Part shown: in pieces, positions 39,166 through 49,263 of the stretch | Position numbering within the stretch: position 1 is the first letter of the stretch | Layout: every line of letters begins with the position of its first letter | DNA from: Dechloromonas agitata is5 | Lineage (GTDB): Bacteria; Pseudomonadota; Gammaproteobacteria; Burkholderiales; Rhodocyclaceae | DNA: 64,000 nucleotides | Direction: 5' to 3' | Assembly (NCBI RefSeq): GCF_000519045.1 | Contig: NZ_KI912532.1 | Span: forward strand, 496,001 to 560,000 | Notes under the pieces: model-generated | Seen by the model: only the letters and a program-made list of their open reading frames with translations | Database searches by the model: none | What the model was told of the DNA's origin: nothing | Translations under genes and position numbers: made by a program

Positions 39166-41018
39166 TTCCGGCGCTGAATCTGCTTGACGTCGCGCACCGC
39201 CCCCTTGTCCGCCGAGGTAGCCATCAGGGCGTAAGCCTGCAGCGCAGCCGAGACGACGCGTTCCCGGCTGGCCGGTTTCCAGGCAGCATCGCCCTTGGCC
39301 TCCATGGCAGCGCGCCGGCGGGCGAGTTCGTCGTCGGAGACGGCCAAATGGATGCGGCGGTTCGGGATATCGATCTCGATGCGATCCCCCTCCTCCACAA
39401 GGCCGATGGCTCCACCGTCCGCGGCTTCCGGCGAAGCATGGCCGATCGACAATCCGGAAGTGCCCCCCGAGAAACGCCCGTCGGTGAGCAGCGCACACTC
39501 CTTGCCGAGCCCCATGGACTTGAGATAGGAGGTCGGGTAGAGCATTTCCTGCATGCCCGGACCGCCCTTCGGACCCTCATAGCGGATCACGACGACGTCG
39601 CCAGCGACAACCTGTCCGCCGAGGATGCTCTCGACGGCCGTATCCTGGCTTTCGAAGACGCGGGCGCGACCAGTGAATTTCCAGATCGACTCGTCGACAC
39701 CGGCGGTTTTGACGATGCAGCCGTCGAGGGCGATGTTGCCGTAGAGCACGGCCAGACCGCCATCCTGGGAGTAGGCATTGGCCTTGTTGCGGATACAGCC
39801 GTGGGTGCGATCGAGATCGAGCTCTGGATATTGACGGCTCTGGGAGAAAGCGGTTTGCGTCGGCACCCCGCCCGGAGCGGCCTTGTAGAAGTCGTGCACC
39901 TTGACGTCGTGCTCGCGCACGACATCCCAGCGGTCGATGGCTTCGCCGAGGGTCTTGGTATGCACGGTCGGCACGTCGCGGTCGAGCAGACCGGCACGGT
40001 CGAGTTCGCCAAGGATGGCCATGATGCCGCCGGCCCGATGCACGTCCTCAATGTGGTACTCCTGCGTGGCCGGTGCGACCTTCGCCAAGCAGGGCACCTT
40101 GCGCGAGATGCGGTCGATATCGGCCATCGTGAAATCGACACCGGCCTCCTGGGCGGTTGCCAGCAGGTGCAGCACGGTATTGGTCGAGCCGCCCATCGAT
40201 ACATCGAGGGCCATCGCATTTTCGAAAGCCGCCTTGCTGGCGATGGTGCGCGGCAGAACCGAGGCATCGTCCTGCTCGTAGTAACGCCTGCACAACTCGA
40301 CCGACAGGCGGGCCGCGCGCAGGAACAGTTCCTTGCGGCTGGCATGGGTAGCAACGATGGTGCCATTACCCGGCAGCGACAAGCCCAGCGCCTCGGTCAG
40401 ACAATTCATCGAATTGGCGGTGAACATGCCGGAGCACGAACCGCAGGTCGGGCAGGCGGAACGCTCGAAGCTTTCCACCTCGGCATCGGAAACCGTCTTG
40501 TCGCCAGCCTTGATCATGGCGTCAATGAGGTCGACCTTGATCGTCTGATCCTGCCACTTCACCTTGCCAGCCTCCATCGGGCCGCCGGAAACGAACACCA
40601 CCGGGATATTCAATCGCATGGCGGCCATCAGCATGCCCGGGGTGATCTTGTCGCAGTTGGAGATGCAGACCATCGCGTCGGCACAGTGGGCATTCACCAT
40701 GTATTCGACCGAGTCGGCGATCAGGTCGCGACTAGGCAACGAGTAGAGCATACCGCTGTGGCCCATGGCGATGCCGTCATCAATGGCGATGGTATTGAAT
40801 TCCTTGGCAATGCCACCCGCCGCCTCGATCTCCCGCGCCACCAACTGCCCCATGTCCTTGAGGTGCACATGGCCCGGAACGAACTGCGTGAAGCTGTTGA
40901 CCACAGCGATGATCGGCTTGCCGAAGTCGCCATCCTTCATGCCGGTGGCGCGCCACAGGGCACGGGCGCCGGCCATGTTGCGGCCATGGGTGGAGGTACG
41001 GGAACGGTATTGCGGCAT
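39162..41018 (-). CDS. ilvD: Dihydroxy-acid dehydratase
   Basis: 618 residues (E. coli 616). Iron-sulfur cysteines appear in [12 protein letters not shown] and [19 protein letters not shown], and the C-terminal [19 protein letters not shown] is the substrate and metal signature. The enzyme turns dihydroxy acids into 2-keto acids in valine, leucine and isoleucine synthesis. ATG 41018 has GGAGAG six bases upstream and begins the conserved [19 protein letters not shown]. It is divergent from lgt across 89 bp and overlaps the downstream exporter gene. Confidence 0.98.
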   Translation of the reverse strand: MPQYRSRTSTHGRNMAGARALWRATGMKDGDFGKPIIAVVNSFTQFVPGHVHLKDMGQLVAREIEAAGGIAKEFNTIAIDDGIAMGHSGMLYSLPSRDLIADSVEYMVNAHCADAMVCISNCDKITPGMLMAAMRLNIPVVFVSGGPMEAGKVKWQDQTIKVDLIDAMIKAGDKTVSDAEVESFERSACPTCGSCSGMFTANSMNCLTEALGLSLPGNGTIVATHASRKELFLRAARLSVELCRRYYEQDDASVLPRTIASKAAFENAMALDVSMGGSTNTVLHLLATAQEAGVDFTMADIDRISRKVPCLAKVAPATQEYHIEDVHRAGGIMAILGELDRAGLLDRDVPTVHTKTLGEAIDRWDVVREHDVKVHDFYKAAPGGVPTQTAFSQSRQYPELDLDRTHGCIRNKANAYSQDGGLAVLYGNIALDGCIVKTAGVDESIWKFTGRARVFESQDTAVESILGGQVVAGDVVVIRYEGPKGGPGMQEMLYPTSYLKSMGLGKECALLTDGRFSGGTSGLSIGHASPEAADGGAIGLVEEGDRIEIDIPNRRIHLAVSDDELARRRAAMEAKGDAAWKPASRERVVSAALQAYALMATSADKGAVRDVKQIQRRK

Positions 41019-41071
41019 GACTTTCTCTCCGTCTGAAACTGGACGCCTCGATGCTGTCACCGGGCGCGAAC

Positions 41072-41077
41072 TATAAT
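41072..41077 (+). promoter_or_regulatory. lgt: Candidate -10 box for lgt in the ilvD-lgt divergent region
   Basis: Perfect TATAAT on the plus strand, 30 bases before the lgt ATG. No convincing -35 stands 16-18 bp upstream. The overlapping minus strand reads TATAGT, so the same spot could serve ilvD. Confidence 0.35.
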
Positions 41078-41107
41078 CGGTTAATTCTAGCCCACTCTGC
41101 GCTTACG

Positions 41108-41899
41108 ATGCTTCTTCACCCGCAGTTCGATCCTGTCGCTTTCTCCATCGGGCCGCTGGCGGTGCGCTGGTATGGTTTGATGTATCTGGTTGCATTCGTT
41201 CAATTCATTTTGCTCGGCCGTTACCGCATCAAGACCCGGCCCGGCCTGCTCACTCTCGAGCAACTCGACGACCTGCTGTTCTACGGCATGCTCGGGGTGA
41301 TCCTCGGCGGGCGACTGGGGCAGGTTTTGTTCTACGAGCCGGCGTATTACCTAAGCAATCCCCTGGAAATCCTGGCGGTCTGGAAGGGCGGCATGAGCTT
41401 TCATGGCGGCTTCCTCGGCGTGCTGGTCGCCATGGGGCTATGGACGCGAAAACATGGCAGGCACTGGTTCGACGTGATGGATTTCATCGCGCCACTGGTA
41501 CCGCTGGGGCTCGCCGCCGGGCGGATCGGCAACTTCATCAACGGCGAACTCTGGGGCCGGGCCGCCGACCCCGGCTTGCCGTGGGCGATGATCTTTCCGC
41601 AATCTGGCGACATGCAGCCGCGCCATCCCTCGCAGCTCTACCATGTTGGACTGGAAGGCCTGGCGCTGTTCGCCATCCTCTGGTTCTACAGCCGACGAGC
41701 CCGCCCGCGGGCGGCCGTATCGGGCGTGTTCCTGATCGGCTATGGCGCCTTCCGCTTCATCACCGAATTTTTCCGCGAACCGGATGCCGGAATTTTCGGT
41801 CAGTCCTACACGATCAGCATGGGCCAGTGGCTATCGCTGCCCATGATCCTGATCGGCGTCGCCATGGTCGTCTTGGCCTACCGGAAGAAGCTTCTATAA
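41108..41899 (+). CDS. lgt: Prolipoprotein diacylglyceryl transferase
   Basis: 263 residues, seven membrane segments expected. Key motifs are RWYGLMYL near 23, the catalytic-loop MSFHGGFLG near 97 and the phosphatidylglycerol-binding signature [14 protein letters not shown] near 138. Lgt adds diacylglycerol to the lipobox cysteine of prolipoproteins in the inner membrane; its clients here include the adaptor lipoprotein at 46725-47879. The ATG at 41108 fits the conserved [12 protein letters not shown]; a longer frame upstream is not conserved. Confidence 0.97.
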   Translation: MLLHPQFDPVAFSIGPLAVRWYGLMYLVAFVQFILLGRYRIKTRPGLLTLEQLDDLLFYGMLGVILGGRLGQVLFYEPAYYLSNPLEILAVWKGGMSFHGGFLGVLVAMGLWTRKHGRHWFDVMDFIAPLVPLGLAAGRIGNFINGELWGRAADPGLPWAMIFPQSGDMQPRHPSQLYHVGLEGLALFAILWFYSRRARPRAAVSGVFLIGYGAFRFITEFFREPDAGIFGQSYTISMGQWLSLPMILIGVAMVVLAYRKKLL

Positions 41900-41936
41900 T
41901 TATGGATTACGTTCAACCTCCTACAGGAATACAGTC

Positions 41937-42413
41937 ATGACGCGTCCGTTCAAGGTTCTCGGTATCCAGCAAATCGCCATCGGCGGCCCTTCCAAGGAAA
42001 AACTGCGCACCCTGTGGGTCGACATGTTCGGCCTGGAAGTGACCAGCACCTTCGTATCCGAGCGCGAGAACGTCGATGAGGACATCTGCGCCATGGGCAG
42101 CGGCCCGTTCAAGGTCGAGGTCGACCTGATGCAACCGCTCGATCCGGAAAAGAAGCCGGCCGTGCACACCACCCCGCTCAACCACGTCGGCCTGTGGATC
42201 GACGACCTGCCGAAGGCCGTCGAATGGCTGTCGGCCAATGGCGTGCGCTTTGCGCCGGGCGGTATTCGCAAGGGTGCGGCCGGTTTCGACATCACCTTCC
42301 TGCATCCGAAGGGCAATGAGGAATTCCCGATTGGCGGCGAAGGCGTGCTGATCGAACTGGTGCAGGCGCCGAAGGAAGTGGTGGACGCCTTCGCCAAACT
42401 GGCCGGCAACTAG
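41937..42413 (+). CDS. VOC-fold (glyoxalase/dioxygenase superfamily) protein
   Basis: 158 residues forming two VOC repeats: [13 protein letters not shown] and [18 protein letters not shown]. His residues in the second repeat and a Glu near the end (VLIELVQ) could bind metal. The superfamily includes glyoxalase I, methylmalonyl-CoA epimerase and ring-cleaving dioxygenases, and I cannot say which applies. AGGA precedes the ATG. It begins 37 bp after lgt and ends 6 bp before the next gene, suggesting an operon. Confidence 0.8.
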   Translation: MTRPFKVLGIQQIAIGGPSKEKLRTLWVDMFGLEVTSTFVSERENVDEDICAMGSGPFKVEVDLMQPLDPEKKPAVHTTPLNHVGLWIDDLPKAVEWLSANGVRFAPGGIRKGAAGFDITFLHPKGNEEFPIGGEGVLIELVQAPKEVVDAFAKLAGN

Positions 42414-42419
42414 GAAGAG

Positions 42420-43169
42420 ATGGCCGACATTCCGGAGGACGACCTCGCGGAATCCCGGGCGGCGCTCGCTCCCTTGCTGGAGGCGACTGCCGCCATCCTG
42501 CCCTGGCTGGCCAAGCCAAAGCCGCCTCGCTTCGCCCCCCGGCTGAACGAGCGCTGGATCTCGGCCTGCCAGCGGCTCCATCAGGCCTGGCAGGAACGCC
42601 ATGGCCACACCAGCGACGTACGACCGGCCGTCTACAATCTCTACGCCATTGCGCTGGAAACCGCCGATGCGGACTGCCTGCGCCTCGGCGAAGCCCTGGC
42701 CAGTGCAACCGACCGCCTGGACGACGAAACACCCCCAGTCCGCCTGATCGCGGCACTCAGCGCCAGCATTGAAACCTTGCGTGAGCCGGACGGTCTGGAA
42801 CATGAAGCCTTTGGCGAACGGGCCCGCCATTTTGCAGCCCGGCTGGAAAATGCAGCTGCCGCAGGTGAAATCGGCGAACGCTCGACCGTGCTGGACCAGC
42901 TGTTTGTCGACGAGGCGCGCGAGCAGCTTGAACTGCTGCGCGATGCGTTGGCCGCCCTGCCGCCAGATGCCTACGTCCTGACGACGGAAGCCCTCAAGCT
43001 GGCGCAGCAGGCCGAGACACTCGAAATATGGGGCATCATGCACCTAGCCCGGCAACTGGCCGACTGTATCACCCGGCACGGTAGCGAACTCGACCAGCCG
43101 GCAGTCCGTGCCAAGCTAACAGACCTGCTGCGCGGCCTCGAAGCCGGCATCAACGCAGTCGTCATCTAG
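42420..43169 (+). CDS. Uncharacterised protein with degenerate HPt-like C-terminal domain
   Basis: 249 residues, rich in Ala, Leu and Glu, almost wholly helical by composition, with no signal or membrane segment. Residues 1-150 match nothing I recognise. Residues about 157-220 (LFVDEAREQLELLRDALAAL, then MHLARQLADCI) resemble the four-helix HPt domain of CheA-type proteins, but the phospho-accepting His is missing; the aligned place reads LKLAQQAETL. It may be a non-phosphorylated relative or simply a helical bundle. It sits 6 bp after the VOC gene and faces the metal-efflux operon. Confidence 0.6.
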   Translation: MADIPEDDLAESRAALAPLLEATAAILPWLAKPKPPRFAPRLNERWISACQRLHQAWQERHGHTSDVRPAVYNLYAIALETADADCLRLGEALASATDRLDDETPPVRLIAALSASIETLREPDGLEHEAFGERARHFAARLENAAAAGEIGERSTVLDQLFVDEAREQLELLRDALAALPPDAYVLTTEALKLAQQAETLEIWGIMHLARQLADCITRHGSELDQPAVRAKLTDLLRGLEAGINAVVI

Positions 43170-43282
43170 CACCGGGGCAAGGAGCCGGAGCTACCCGGCC
43201 CTCCTGCGGCACGGCAGAATCAAAGCAGCGCGGGCGCCATGAATTGCACTGCGCCGTGCCAACGCCATGACGCGCTCCCCGA

Positions 43283-43621
43283 TCACTCCGGACCGGGGGT
43301 CGTCTTGAAGACGAAGGCCGCCTTCTCTATGTCAGTGATCCACACCAGACCGTCACCGTAATGACCGGTCTGGGCGACATCCGTGATGCGCTGGAAGATG
43401 GCTTCCGCCACATCGTCGGGCGCGACGATCTCGACGCGCACCTTCGGGGTGTAGTCAGTCAGCTCGTCTTTGATCTTGACCTTGGCCGGAATGTGGCGGG
43501 TCGGTGCGCTGCAGCCCTCGACCCGGGTCACCGTCATGCCGGGAAAACCCGGCAAGGCGACCAGGGCATCACGCAGGACGGGCAGTTTGTTGGGGCGGAT
43601 GATGGCCTTGATTTCCTTCAT
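43283..43621 (-). CDS. PII-like protein of a metal-efflux operon
   Basis: 112 residues with the PII ferredoxin-like fold: MKEIKAIIRPNKLPVLRDAL at the start and TGHYGDGLVWITDI near the end. The C-terminal PII signature is kept except that the usual Lys/Arg is Leu (GDGL instead of GDGK). The T-loop (CSAPTRHIPAKVKIKDELTDY) lacks the usual GlnB uridylylation context. These changes suggest altered nucleotide or 2-oxoglutarate sensing. A group of PII relatives (PII-NG) is known beside heavy-metal RND operons, and this fits. The ATG overlaps the pump's stop by four bases. Confidence 0.82.
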   Translation of the reverse strand: MKEIKAIIRPNKLPVLRDALVALPGFPGMTVTRVEGCSAPTRHIPAKVKIKDELTDYTPKVRVEIVAPDDVAEAIFQRITDVAQTGHYGDGLVWITDIEKAAFVFKTTPGPE

Positions 43622-46600
43622 GCTTCAACTCCCTCTTCGTCGAACCAGCGATAGATGGTGGGCAGCATCACCAACGTCAGCAGCGTCGAGGTGATCAGAC
43701 CGCCGATGACCACGATGGCCAACGGCCTCTGCACTTCGGAACCCGGCCCGGTCGAGAACAGGAAGGGGATCAGGCCGAGCATGGCGACGGTCGCGGTCAT
43801 CATCACCGGGCGGAAGCGCAGGGTTGCCCCTTCGACCACGGCTTCCCGCACGCTGCGCCCCTCTTCGCGCAGACCACGAATGTACGATACCAGCACCACG
43901 CCGTTCAGCACGGCGATACCCCACAGGGCAATGAAGCCGACCGAAGCAGGAACCGACAGGTATTCGCCGGTGACGAACAGGCCGACCACACCGCCGATGG
44001 AGGCAAAAGGCAGGACGGTGATGATCAGGGTCGCGAAGCGCAGCGAGTTGAAGAGCAGGAAGAGCAGGAAGAAGATCGCCGCGATGGTGATCGGGATAAT
44101 GATCTTCAGATGCCCCAAGGCACGCTCCATGTTCTGGAACTGCCCACCCCATTCCAGGTAGTAGCCCTCCGGCAGCTTGATCTGGGCCTCGACCTTCTTC
44201 TGCAGCTCAGCAACGAAGCCACCCAGGTCGCGATCCTTGACGTTGACGCCGATCACGATGCGTCGCTTGCCGAGCTCGCGCGAAATCTGCGCCGGGCCAT
44301 CCAGAACGGCGATCTTCGCGACGTCCGCCAGGCGGGCCTGGGCGCCGTTCGGCGAGGTGATCAGGATGTTGGAGATGGCCTCGACGTTGTTGCGGAAGCG
44401 CTCCGGCAAGCGGACAACGCCCGGGAATCGGCGCTCGCCCTCGAAAATTTCGGTCGCCACCTTGCCGCCGACCGCCGTTTCCAGCAGGTCGTTGACATCG
44501 GCGACGTTGATGCCGAGCCGGGCGATCGCCTGGCGGTCGATCTCAATCGACAGATATTGCTGGCCGCTGATCCGCTCGATACGCAAATCCTGGGCACCCT
44601 GCAGTGACTGGGCGACCTTGCCGATCTGGCTGGCCAGCTTGCGCAACTGTTCGAGGTCATCGCCAAATACCTTGACCGCGATGTCGGAACGGACGCCGGT
44701 CACCATTTCGTCGACCCGGTCCGAAATCGGCTGGGCCATCACGATCTGCACACCGGGCAAGGCCTTCAGCTTGTCGCGCATGGCATCCTGGATGTCGTCC
44801 TGCGTCCAGCCGGACGGCCACTCGCTACGCGGCTTCAGGCTGACAATGGGAGTCGATTCGTTCGGCCCCTGCGGGTCAGCCGGCGATTCGCCACGGCCAA
44901 CGCCGGACACCGCCGACTTGACGCCCGGCACCTGCATGACCAGGCGCATGGCCTCCATCTCCATCTTGATCGATTCGTCGAGCGAGATGTTGGGCACCCG
45001 GTTGATGCCGGGCACCACTGAACCCTCCTTCATCTCGGGGATGAAGGCGGTGCCGAGCAGGGGAACCATGCCGATGGCCAGCACGAAGGCGCCGACCGAC
45101 AGGGCGACGGTCTTCTTCTCGTTGCCCAGGGCCCAGTGCAACATCTTCAGGTAGCGCGCCTTCATCGCCGCGATCAGCCGGGTATCGTGGTCGCCGTCGT
45201 GCGCTGGCGGCTTGAGCAGGTAGGTGGACATCACCGGGGTCAGCGACAGCGAGAGAATCAGCGAAATGCCGAGGGCGATGGCGATGGTGTAGGCGAGCGG
45301 CGCGAACATCTTGCCTTCCATGCCCTGCAGGGTCATCAAGGGCAGGAAAACCAGAATGATGATGCCGACACCAAAGATCACCGGGGTCGCCACTTCGACC
45401 ACGGCACGCAGGATCACCCGCGTCTGGCTCTCGCCGGACTTCGCCGTACGGCCCAATTGCAGGAAGGCGTTCTCGACCACCACCACCGAGCCATCCACCA
45501 TCAGGCCAATGGCAATCGCCAGGCCACCGAGCGACATCAGGTTGGCCGAGATACCGAGATGGTTCATCGCCATGAAGGTCAGCAGCGGCGTCAGGACCAG
45601 CGTACCGACCACGATCAGCGACGAACGCACATCGCCGAGGAAGAGAAAGAGGACGATGACAACCAGCACAACACCTTCGAGTAACACCTTGGTCACGGTC
45701 CACAGTGCGGCATCGACCAGTTCAGAACGGTCGTAGTAAGGCACGATCTTCAGGCCGTCAGGCAGCATGCCCTTGCGGTTGATTTCGTCCACCCGCTCCT
45801 TGACCCGGCTGACCACCTCCTTGGCGTTGCCGCCGGCGATCATCATGACCACACCACCCACCGCTTCCGTGACGCCGTTCTTGATCACCGCACCTTGCCG
45901 GACCTCATGGCCGATCTGGACGTCGGCCACGTCGCGGACGTAAACCGGCACACCGTCCTTCTCCTTGAGCACGATGGCGCGGATGTCCTCGACATCGCGC
46001 ACCAGGCCAATGCCGCGAATCAGGTACTGCTCGGCATACTGCGGCAGCACGCCGCCTCCGGCGTTGGCATTGTTGCGGCCGACCGCCTGATAGACATCAC
46101 CCACCGTCAGACCGAAATGGCGCAACTTGTCCGGATTGACCAGCACCTGATACTGCTTGGCGAAACCGCCCTGCGAATTGATTTCGGCGACCCCCGGAAT
46201 CGAGCGCAGCAGTGGCCGGACCACCCAGTCCTGCGCCACGCGACGCTTCATCAGCTCCTCCTCGCTGAGCGATCGGTCGCCATCGTCGGAACGTTCCAGG
46301 GTGTATTGATAGACCTCGCCAAGCCCCGTGGACACCGGACCAAGCACCGGCGTGATGCCTTCCGGCAAGCGGGAGCCGACCTCCAGCAGGCGCTCCATGA
46401 CCAGCTGACGGGCGAAATAGACATTGGTCTTGTCGGTGAACACCAGGGTGATCAACGACAGGCCCGGCTTGTTCAGCGAGCGCATTTCCTCCAGGCCGGG
46501 CAAGCCGGTCATCGCCACTTCCAGCGGCACGGTGGCGAAACGCTCGACCTCTTCCGGCGAACGGCCAGGCGCCTCGGTCGCGATCTGGACCTGGACGTTG

Positions 46601-46728
46601 GTGACGTCCGGGAAGGCATCGACCGACAGTTGCTGCGCGGCGTTCAGGCCGAAGAAGAAAAGGACCGCGGCGACAACCGCGACGACCAGGCGCTGCTTGA
46701 GCGCGGCACGGACCAGGGACTCGATCAC
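43618..46728 (-). CDS. Heavy-metal efflux RND pump (CzcA/CusA type)
   Basis: 1036 residues, 12 membrane helices with two large periplasmic loops, the trimeric inner-membrane pump of a tripartite exporter. The helix-4 signature (residues 406-420) reads AIGLMVDGSVVVVEN with the proton-relay Asp at 412. It begins like the CusA (AIG) class but has DG like the CzcA class, so the metal cannot be assigned. The periplasmic segment contains GPNES as in divalent-metal pumps rather than Met clusters typical of CusA. The start is GTG at 46728, overlapping the adaptor gene's stop by four bases. Confidence 0.94.
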   Translation of the reverse strand: MIESLVRAALKQRLVVAVVAAVLFFFGLNAAQQLSVDAFPDVTNVQVQIATEAPGRSPEEVERFATVPLEVAMTGLPGLEEMRSLNKPGLSLITLVFTDKTNVYFARQLVMERLLEVGSRLPEGITPVLGPVSTGLGEVYQYTLERSDDGDRSLSEEELMKRRVAQDWVVRPLLRSIPGVAEINSQGGFAKQYQVLVNPDKLRHFGLTVGDVYQAVGRNNANAGGGVLPQYAEQYLIRGIGLVRDVEDIRAIVLKEKDGVPVYVRDVADVQIGHEVRQGAVIKNGVTEAVGGVVMMIAGGNAKEVVSRVKERVDEINRKGMLPDGLKIVPYYDRSELVDAALWTVTKVLLEGVVLVVIVLFLFLGDVRSSLIVVGTLVLTPLLTFMAMNHLGISANLMSLGGLAIAIGLMVDGSVVVVENAFLQLGRTAKSGESQTRVILRAVVEVATPVIFGVGIIILVFLPLMTLQGMEGKMFAPLAYTIAIALGISLILSLSLTPVMSTYLLKPPAHDGDHDTRLIAAMKARYLKMLHWALGNEKKTVALSVGAFVLAIGMVPLLGTAFIPEMKEGSVVPGINRVPNISLDESIKMEMEAMRLVMQVPGVKSAVSGVGRGESPADPQGPNESTPIVSLKPRSEWPSGWTQDDIQDAMRDKLKALPGVQIVMAQPISDRVDEMVTGVRSDIAVKVFGDDLEQLRKLASQIGKVAQSLQGAQDLRIERISGQQYLSIEIDRQAIARLGINVADVNDLLETAVGGKVATEIFEGERRFPGVVRLPERFRNNVEAISNILITSPNGAQARLADVAKIAVLDGPAQISRELGKRRIVIGVNVKDRDLGGFVAELQKKVEAQIKLPEGYYLEWGGQFQNMERALGHLKIIIPITIAAIFFLLFLLFNSLRFATLIITVLPFASIGGVVGLFVTGEYLSVPASVGFIALWGIAVLNGVVLVSYIRGLREEGRSVREAVVEGATLRFRPVMMTATVAMLGLIPFLFSTGPGSEVQRPLAIVVIGGLITSTLLTLVMLPTIYRWFDEEGVEA

Positions 46729-47879
46729 GATCCCTCCATTTCCTTGCGGTTACGCTCGTTATTCAGATGGAAAGCCCCGTCGACCACCAGTTTCTCGCCG
46801 CCCTTCAGGCCGCTCAAGGCAGCGCGCACGCCGCCCTGCTCGGGGCCGAGCTTGACCTTGACCAGCCGGAAAACCCCATCGCCCGCGGCGACGAAGACAT
46901 GATCCTCGTCGTTCTGGCGGACCACGGCGCTGGCCGGGACGACGACGCGCTCGACCGGCTTGGCTTCGATCAGCATGGAGGCCAGCATGGCCGGTTTCAG
47001 GCGGCCGTCTCGATTGTCCAACTCAGTACGGACAAGCACCGTGCGGGTTTCCGGGTCAATGGTCTGGCCGACAAAGATCAGCTTGCCGGTCAGTTTTTCG
47101 TTGCCCAGCGCCGGCACCTCGATATTGACCGTCTGGCCGGCCTTGACCAGACCGACCTGCTGTTCCGGGACCTGGGCGACGGCCCACAGCCGGGACAGGT
47201 CAGCCACCACGAACAGGCTGTCGGCCGGTTGCACGACCTGGCCCTGGGCCAGTTTGCGCTCGACGACGACCCCACTCATCGTGGCCACCACCGGCGTCAC
47301 CGAATTGACCTCGCCCTGTTTGCCGAGCCGCTCGATGGCCGCCGGGCTGACACCCAGCAACTGCAACTGATCGGAGGCAGCCCGTGTCTCGGCCTGCGAG
47401 ATCTTGTACTCGCTCTCCCGGCGCTGCAGTTCGGCGGCACCAATGACGTCGGCCTCAAACAGCGCCTTCGCCCGTTCTGCATTGCGGCGGTTCAGTTCAA
47501 GCTGGGCACGCGCCTTCAGATAGGCCAGTTGCTGTTCGGAGAGTTCGCTGCTGTTCAGGCGGGCGAGCACATCCCCCTTCCTGACTTCCTGCCCCAACCA
47601 GGCATCGATTTCCGTCACGCGGCCGGTGATGGTCGCGCCGATGCGAGCCAGGCGATGTTCGTCGAAATCGATCCGGCCGGCGACACGCAGATTTTCTACC
47701 AGGGGCCGGGACCGCGCATCGTCGAGCTTGAGCTGGGCCAACAGATCGGGCGACGGCGCAACCACCATCGGATCCTGCACCTGCTGGGCCGCCACGTCCT
47801 TGCTCTCCTTGTTACAGCCCAACAGGAGGGCGCCCACCAAGGCAAATACCAGGGCATTCTTCATTCGTACGTCTTTCAT
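46725..47879 (-). CDS. Periplasmic adaptor (membrane fusion) lipoprotein of the metal pump
   Basis: 384 residues. The signal peptide ends in a lipobox, LLLGC, so the protein should be lipidated at the Cys (residue 22). Barrel-sandwich, alpha-hairpin and beta-barrel domains follow in the CzcB/HlyD order (GATITGRVTEIDAWLGQEVRKGD opens the lipoyl part). It bridges pump and outer-membrane channel. ATG 47879 overlaps the channel gene's stop as ATGA and has GGAGGAA seven bases upstream; a second ATG at 47864 is less likely. No His-rich metal-binding tail is present. Confidence 0.92.
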   Translation of the reverse strand: MKDVRMKNALVFALVGALLLGCNKESKDVAAQQVQDPMVVAPSPDLLAQLKLDDARSRPLVENLRVAGRIDFDEHRLARIGATITGRVTEIDAWLGQEVRKGDVLARLNSSELSEQQLAYLKARAQLELNRRNAERAKALFEADVIGAAELQRRESEYKISQAETRAASDQLQLLGVSPAAIERLGKQGEVNSVTPVVATMSGVVVERKLAQGQVVQPADSLFVVADLSRLWAVAQVPEQQVGLVKAGQTVNIEVPALGNEKLTGKLIFVGQTIDPETRTVLVRTELDNRDGRLKPAMLASMLIEAKPVERVVVPASAVVRQNDEDHVFVAAGDGVFRLVKVKLGPEQGGVRAALSGLKGGEKLVVDGAFHLNNERNRKEMEGS

Positions 47880-49120
47880 TCCCGATTTCCTCCCGGGGTG
47901 GCCCGCAGTCGCTCGATGTCAACCCAGGCGGCGGCCAATTCGAAGCGGGCAGCAATCAACTCGGCGCGCGCGGCCCGGAAAACCCGCTGCGCGTCGAGCA
48001 CTTCCAAGAAACCTCTCTCCCCGAAACGGTAGGCCGCCTGGGCAATCTTCAGGGCATTTTCGGCCTGACGGACGATGCCCGACTCCAGCGCCGTAACCTG
48101 GGCGGCGGCAATGTCATACTGCTTGTAGGCCACCGCCAATTGCTGCTCCAGGGAAAATTCCTGGGCCGCCAACTCATGCCGGGAGCGGGCCAGGTTAGCC
48201 GAGGCCTCACCAACCGGGCCGCTGCGTCGATCCCAGAGCGGTACCGTAACCACCACGCCGAGACGCGAGGTCCGCATGTCCGGGTCCTCATCGTAGCCCC
48301 CTTTCAGCGCCAGCCGCGGCCAGCGCTGACGGCGCTCCAGGTCAAGCTGGTGTTCGGCCCGCGCAACTTCGGCGCGCGCCCGGGCAAGCAGCGGATTGCT
48401 CCCCGACAAGGACTGGCGGACGACGTCGATCGATGCCACCTCCGGCACATCGCGCAGGGAGCCGATCAGAGCGTAATCGACCGGCAGGTCGGCACCGACG
48501 CTCTGCCGCAAATACGAGCGCGCCTGCTCGGCACGAAAACCGGCTGCCTGCACTGCCTTCTGGGCGTTGAGCAGTTCGGCATCGGCCTTGACCAGTTCGA
48601 AACGGGCCGCCTCGCCGGTCTCGACGCGCAGCGCGATTCGCGACCGGGCGCTTTCCAACAGGTTCACGTCCTCCCGGGCGTTGCGCAACTCGGCATTCCG
48701 CCGCAGCACCTCGAAGTAGCGCAGGCGAACATGAGCAACTGTATCAGCCTCAAAGGATTTGACGGTCGCTTCGCTGACCTGCACCCCGGCCTCCGCCGCA
48801 CCGATGCGCGAACTACGCACCCAGGGCAGATCGAGCGGCTGGGTCAGTGCCGCACTACGCGCATCGCCCGAGCCACCGCCCGCTGCGCGAGAGCGCTGGG
48901 TACCGGCGAGGTATTCGATTTCCGGGTTGGGGAAGGCCCCGGCGCTGCGCACCGCATGACGCGCCGCGACGGCCTGCTCGCGCACAGCCATCACGCTGCG
49001 GCTGGAATCGAGCGCCAGTCGTTCCAGGTCAGCCAGCGTGTAATCCTGGCCGGCAGCCTGAACAGTGGCCGCCAGCAGCAGGCTGCTCAGGAGGGTGAGT
49101 AATTTATTGCGTCGCAACAT
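47876..49120 (-). CDS. TolC/CzcC-family outer-membrane efflux channel
   Basis: 414 residues: signal peptide 1-22 (ending VQAAG), then two repeats of the outer-membrane efflux protein domain with long helices (NAREDVNLLESARSRIALRVETGEA and similar). It is first in the operon and would form the exit duct for the pump. The GAFPNPEIEYLAG segment is typical of CzcC-like proteins. The ATG at 49120 lies about 190 bases downstream of the candidate promoter with CTGAC repeats. Confidence 0.92.
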   Translation of the reverse strand: MLRRNKLLTLLSSLLLAATVQAAGQDYTLADLERLALDSSRSVMAVREQAVAARHAVRSAGAFPNPEIEYLAGTQRSRAAGGGSGDARSAALTQPLDLPWVRSSRIGAAEAGVQVSEATVKSFEADTVAHVRLRYFEVLRRNAELRNAREDVNLLESARSRIALRVETGEAARFELVKADAELLNAQKAVQAAGFRAEQARSYLRQSVGADLPVDYALIGSLRDVPEVASIDVVRQSLSGSNPLLARARAEVARAEHQLDLERRQRWPRLALKGGYDEDPDMRTSRLGVVVTVPLWDRRSGPVGEASANLARSRHELAAQEFSLEQQLAVAYKQYDIAAAQVTALESGIVRQAENALKIAQAAYRFGERGFLEVLDAQRVFRAARAELIAARFELAAAWVDIERLRATPGGNRE

Positions 49121-49263
49121 GACCTATTTTCAGCAAGCGATGTGCCACCGATACTTGCAGCACCGTCCATCGACACGGGATTGGCTTCGAGGCAGTCTTC
49201 CGACAAGGCAAAGCATATTTAACCGAGTGGAATACCGCATTTTATAAGGTTATTTGAACCTGG

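Noticed and set aside
43201..43260. Terminator between the HPt-like gene and the PII-like gene
   Set aside because: GGCACGGC/GCCGTGCC pair only across a 37-base loop and there is no T-run.
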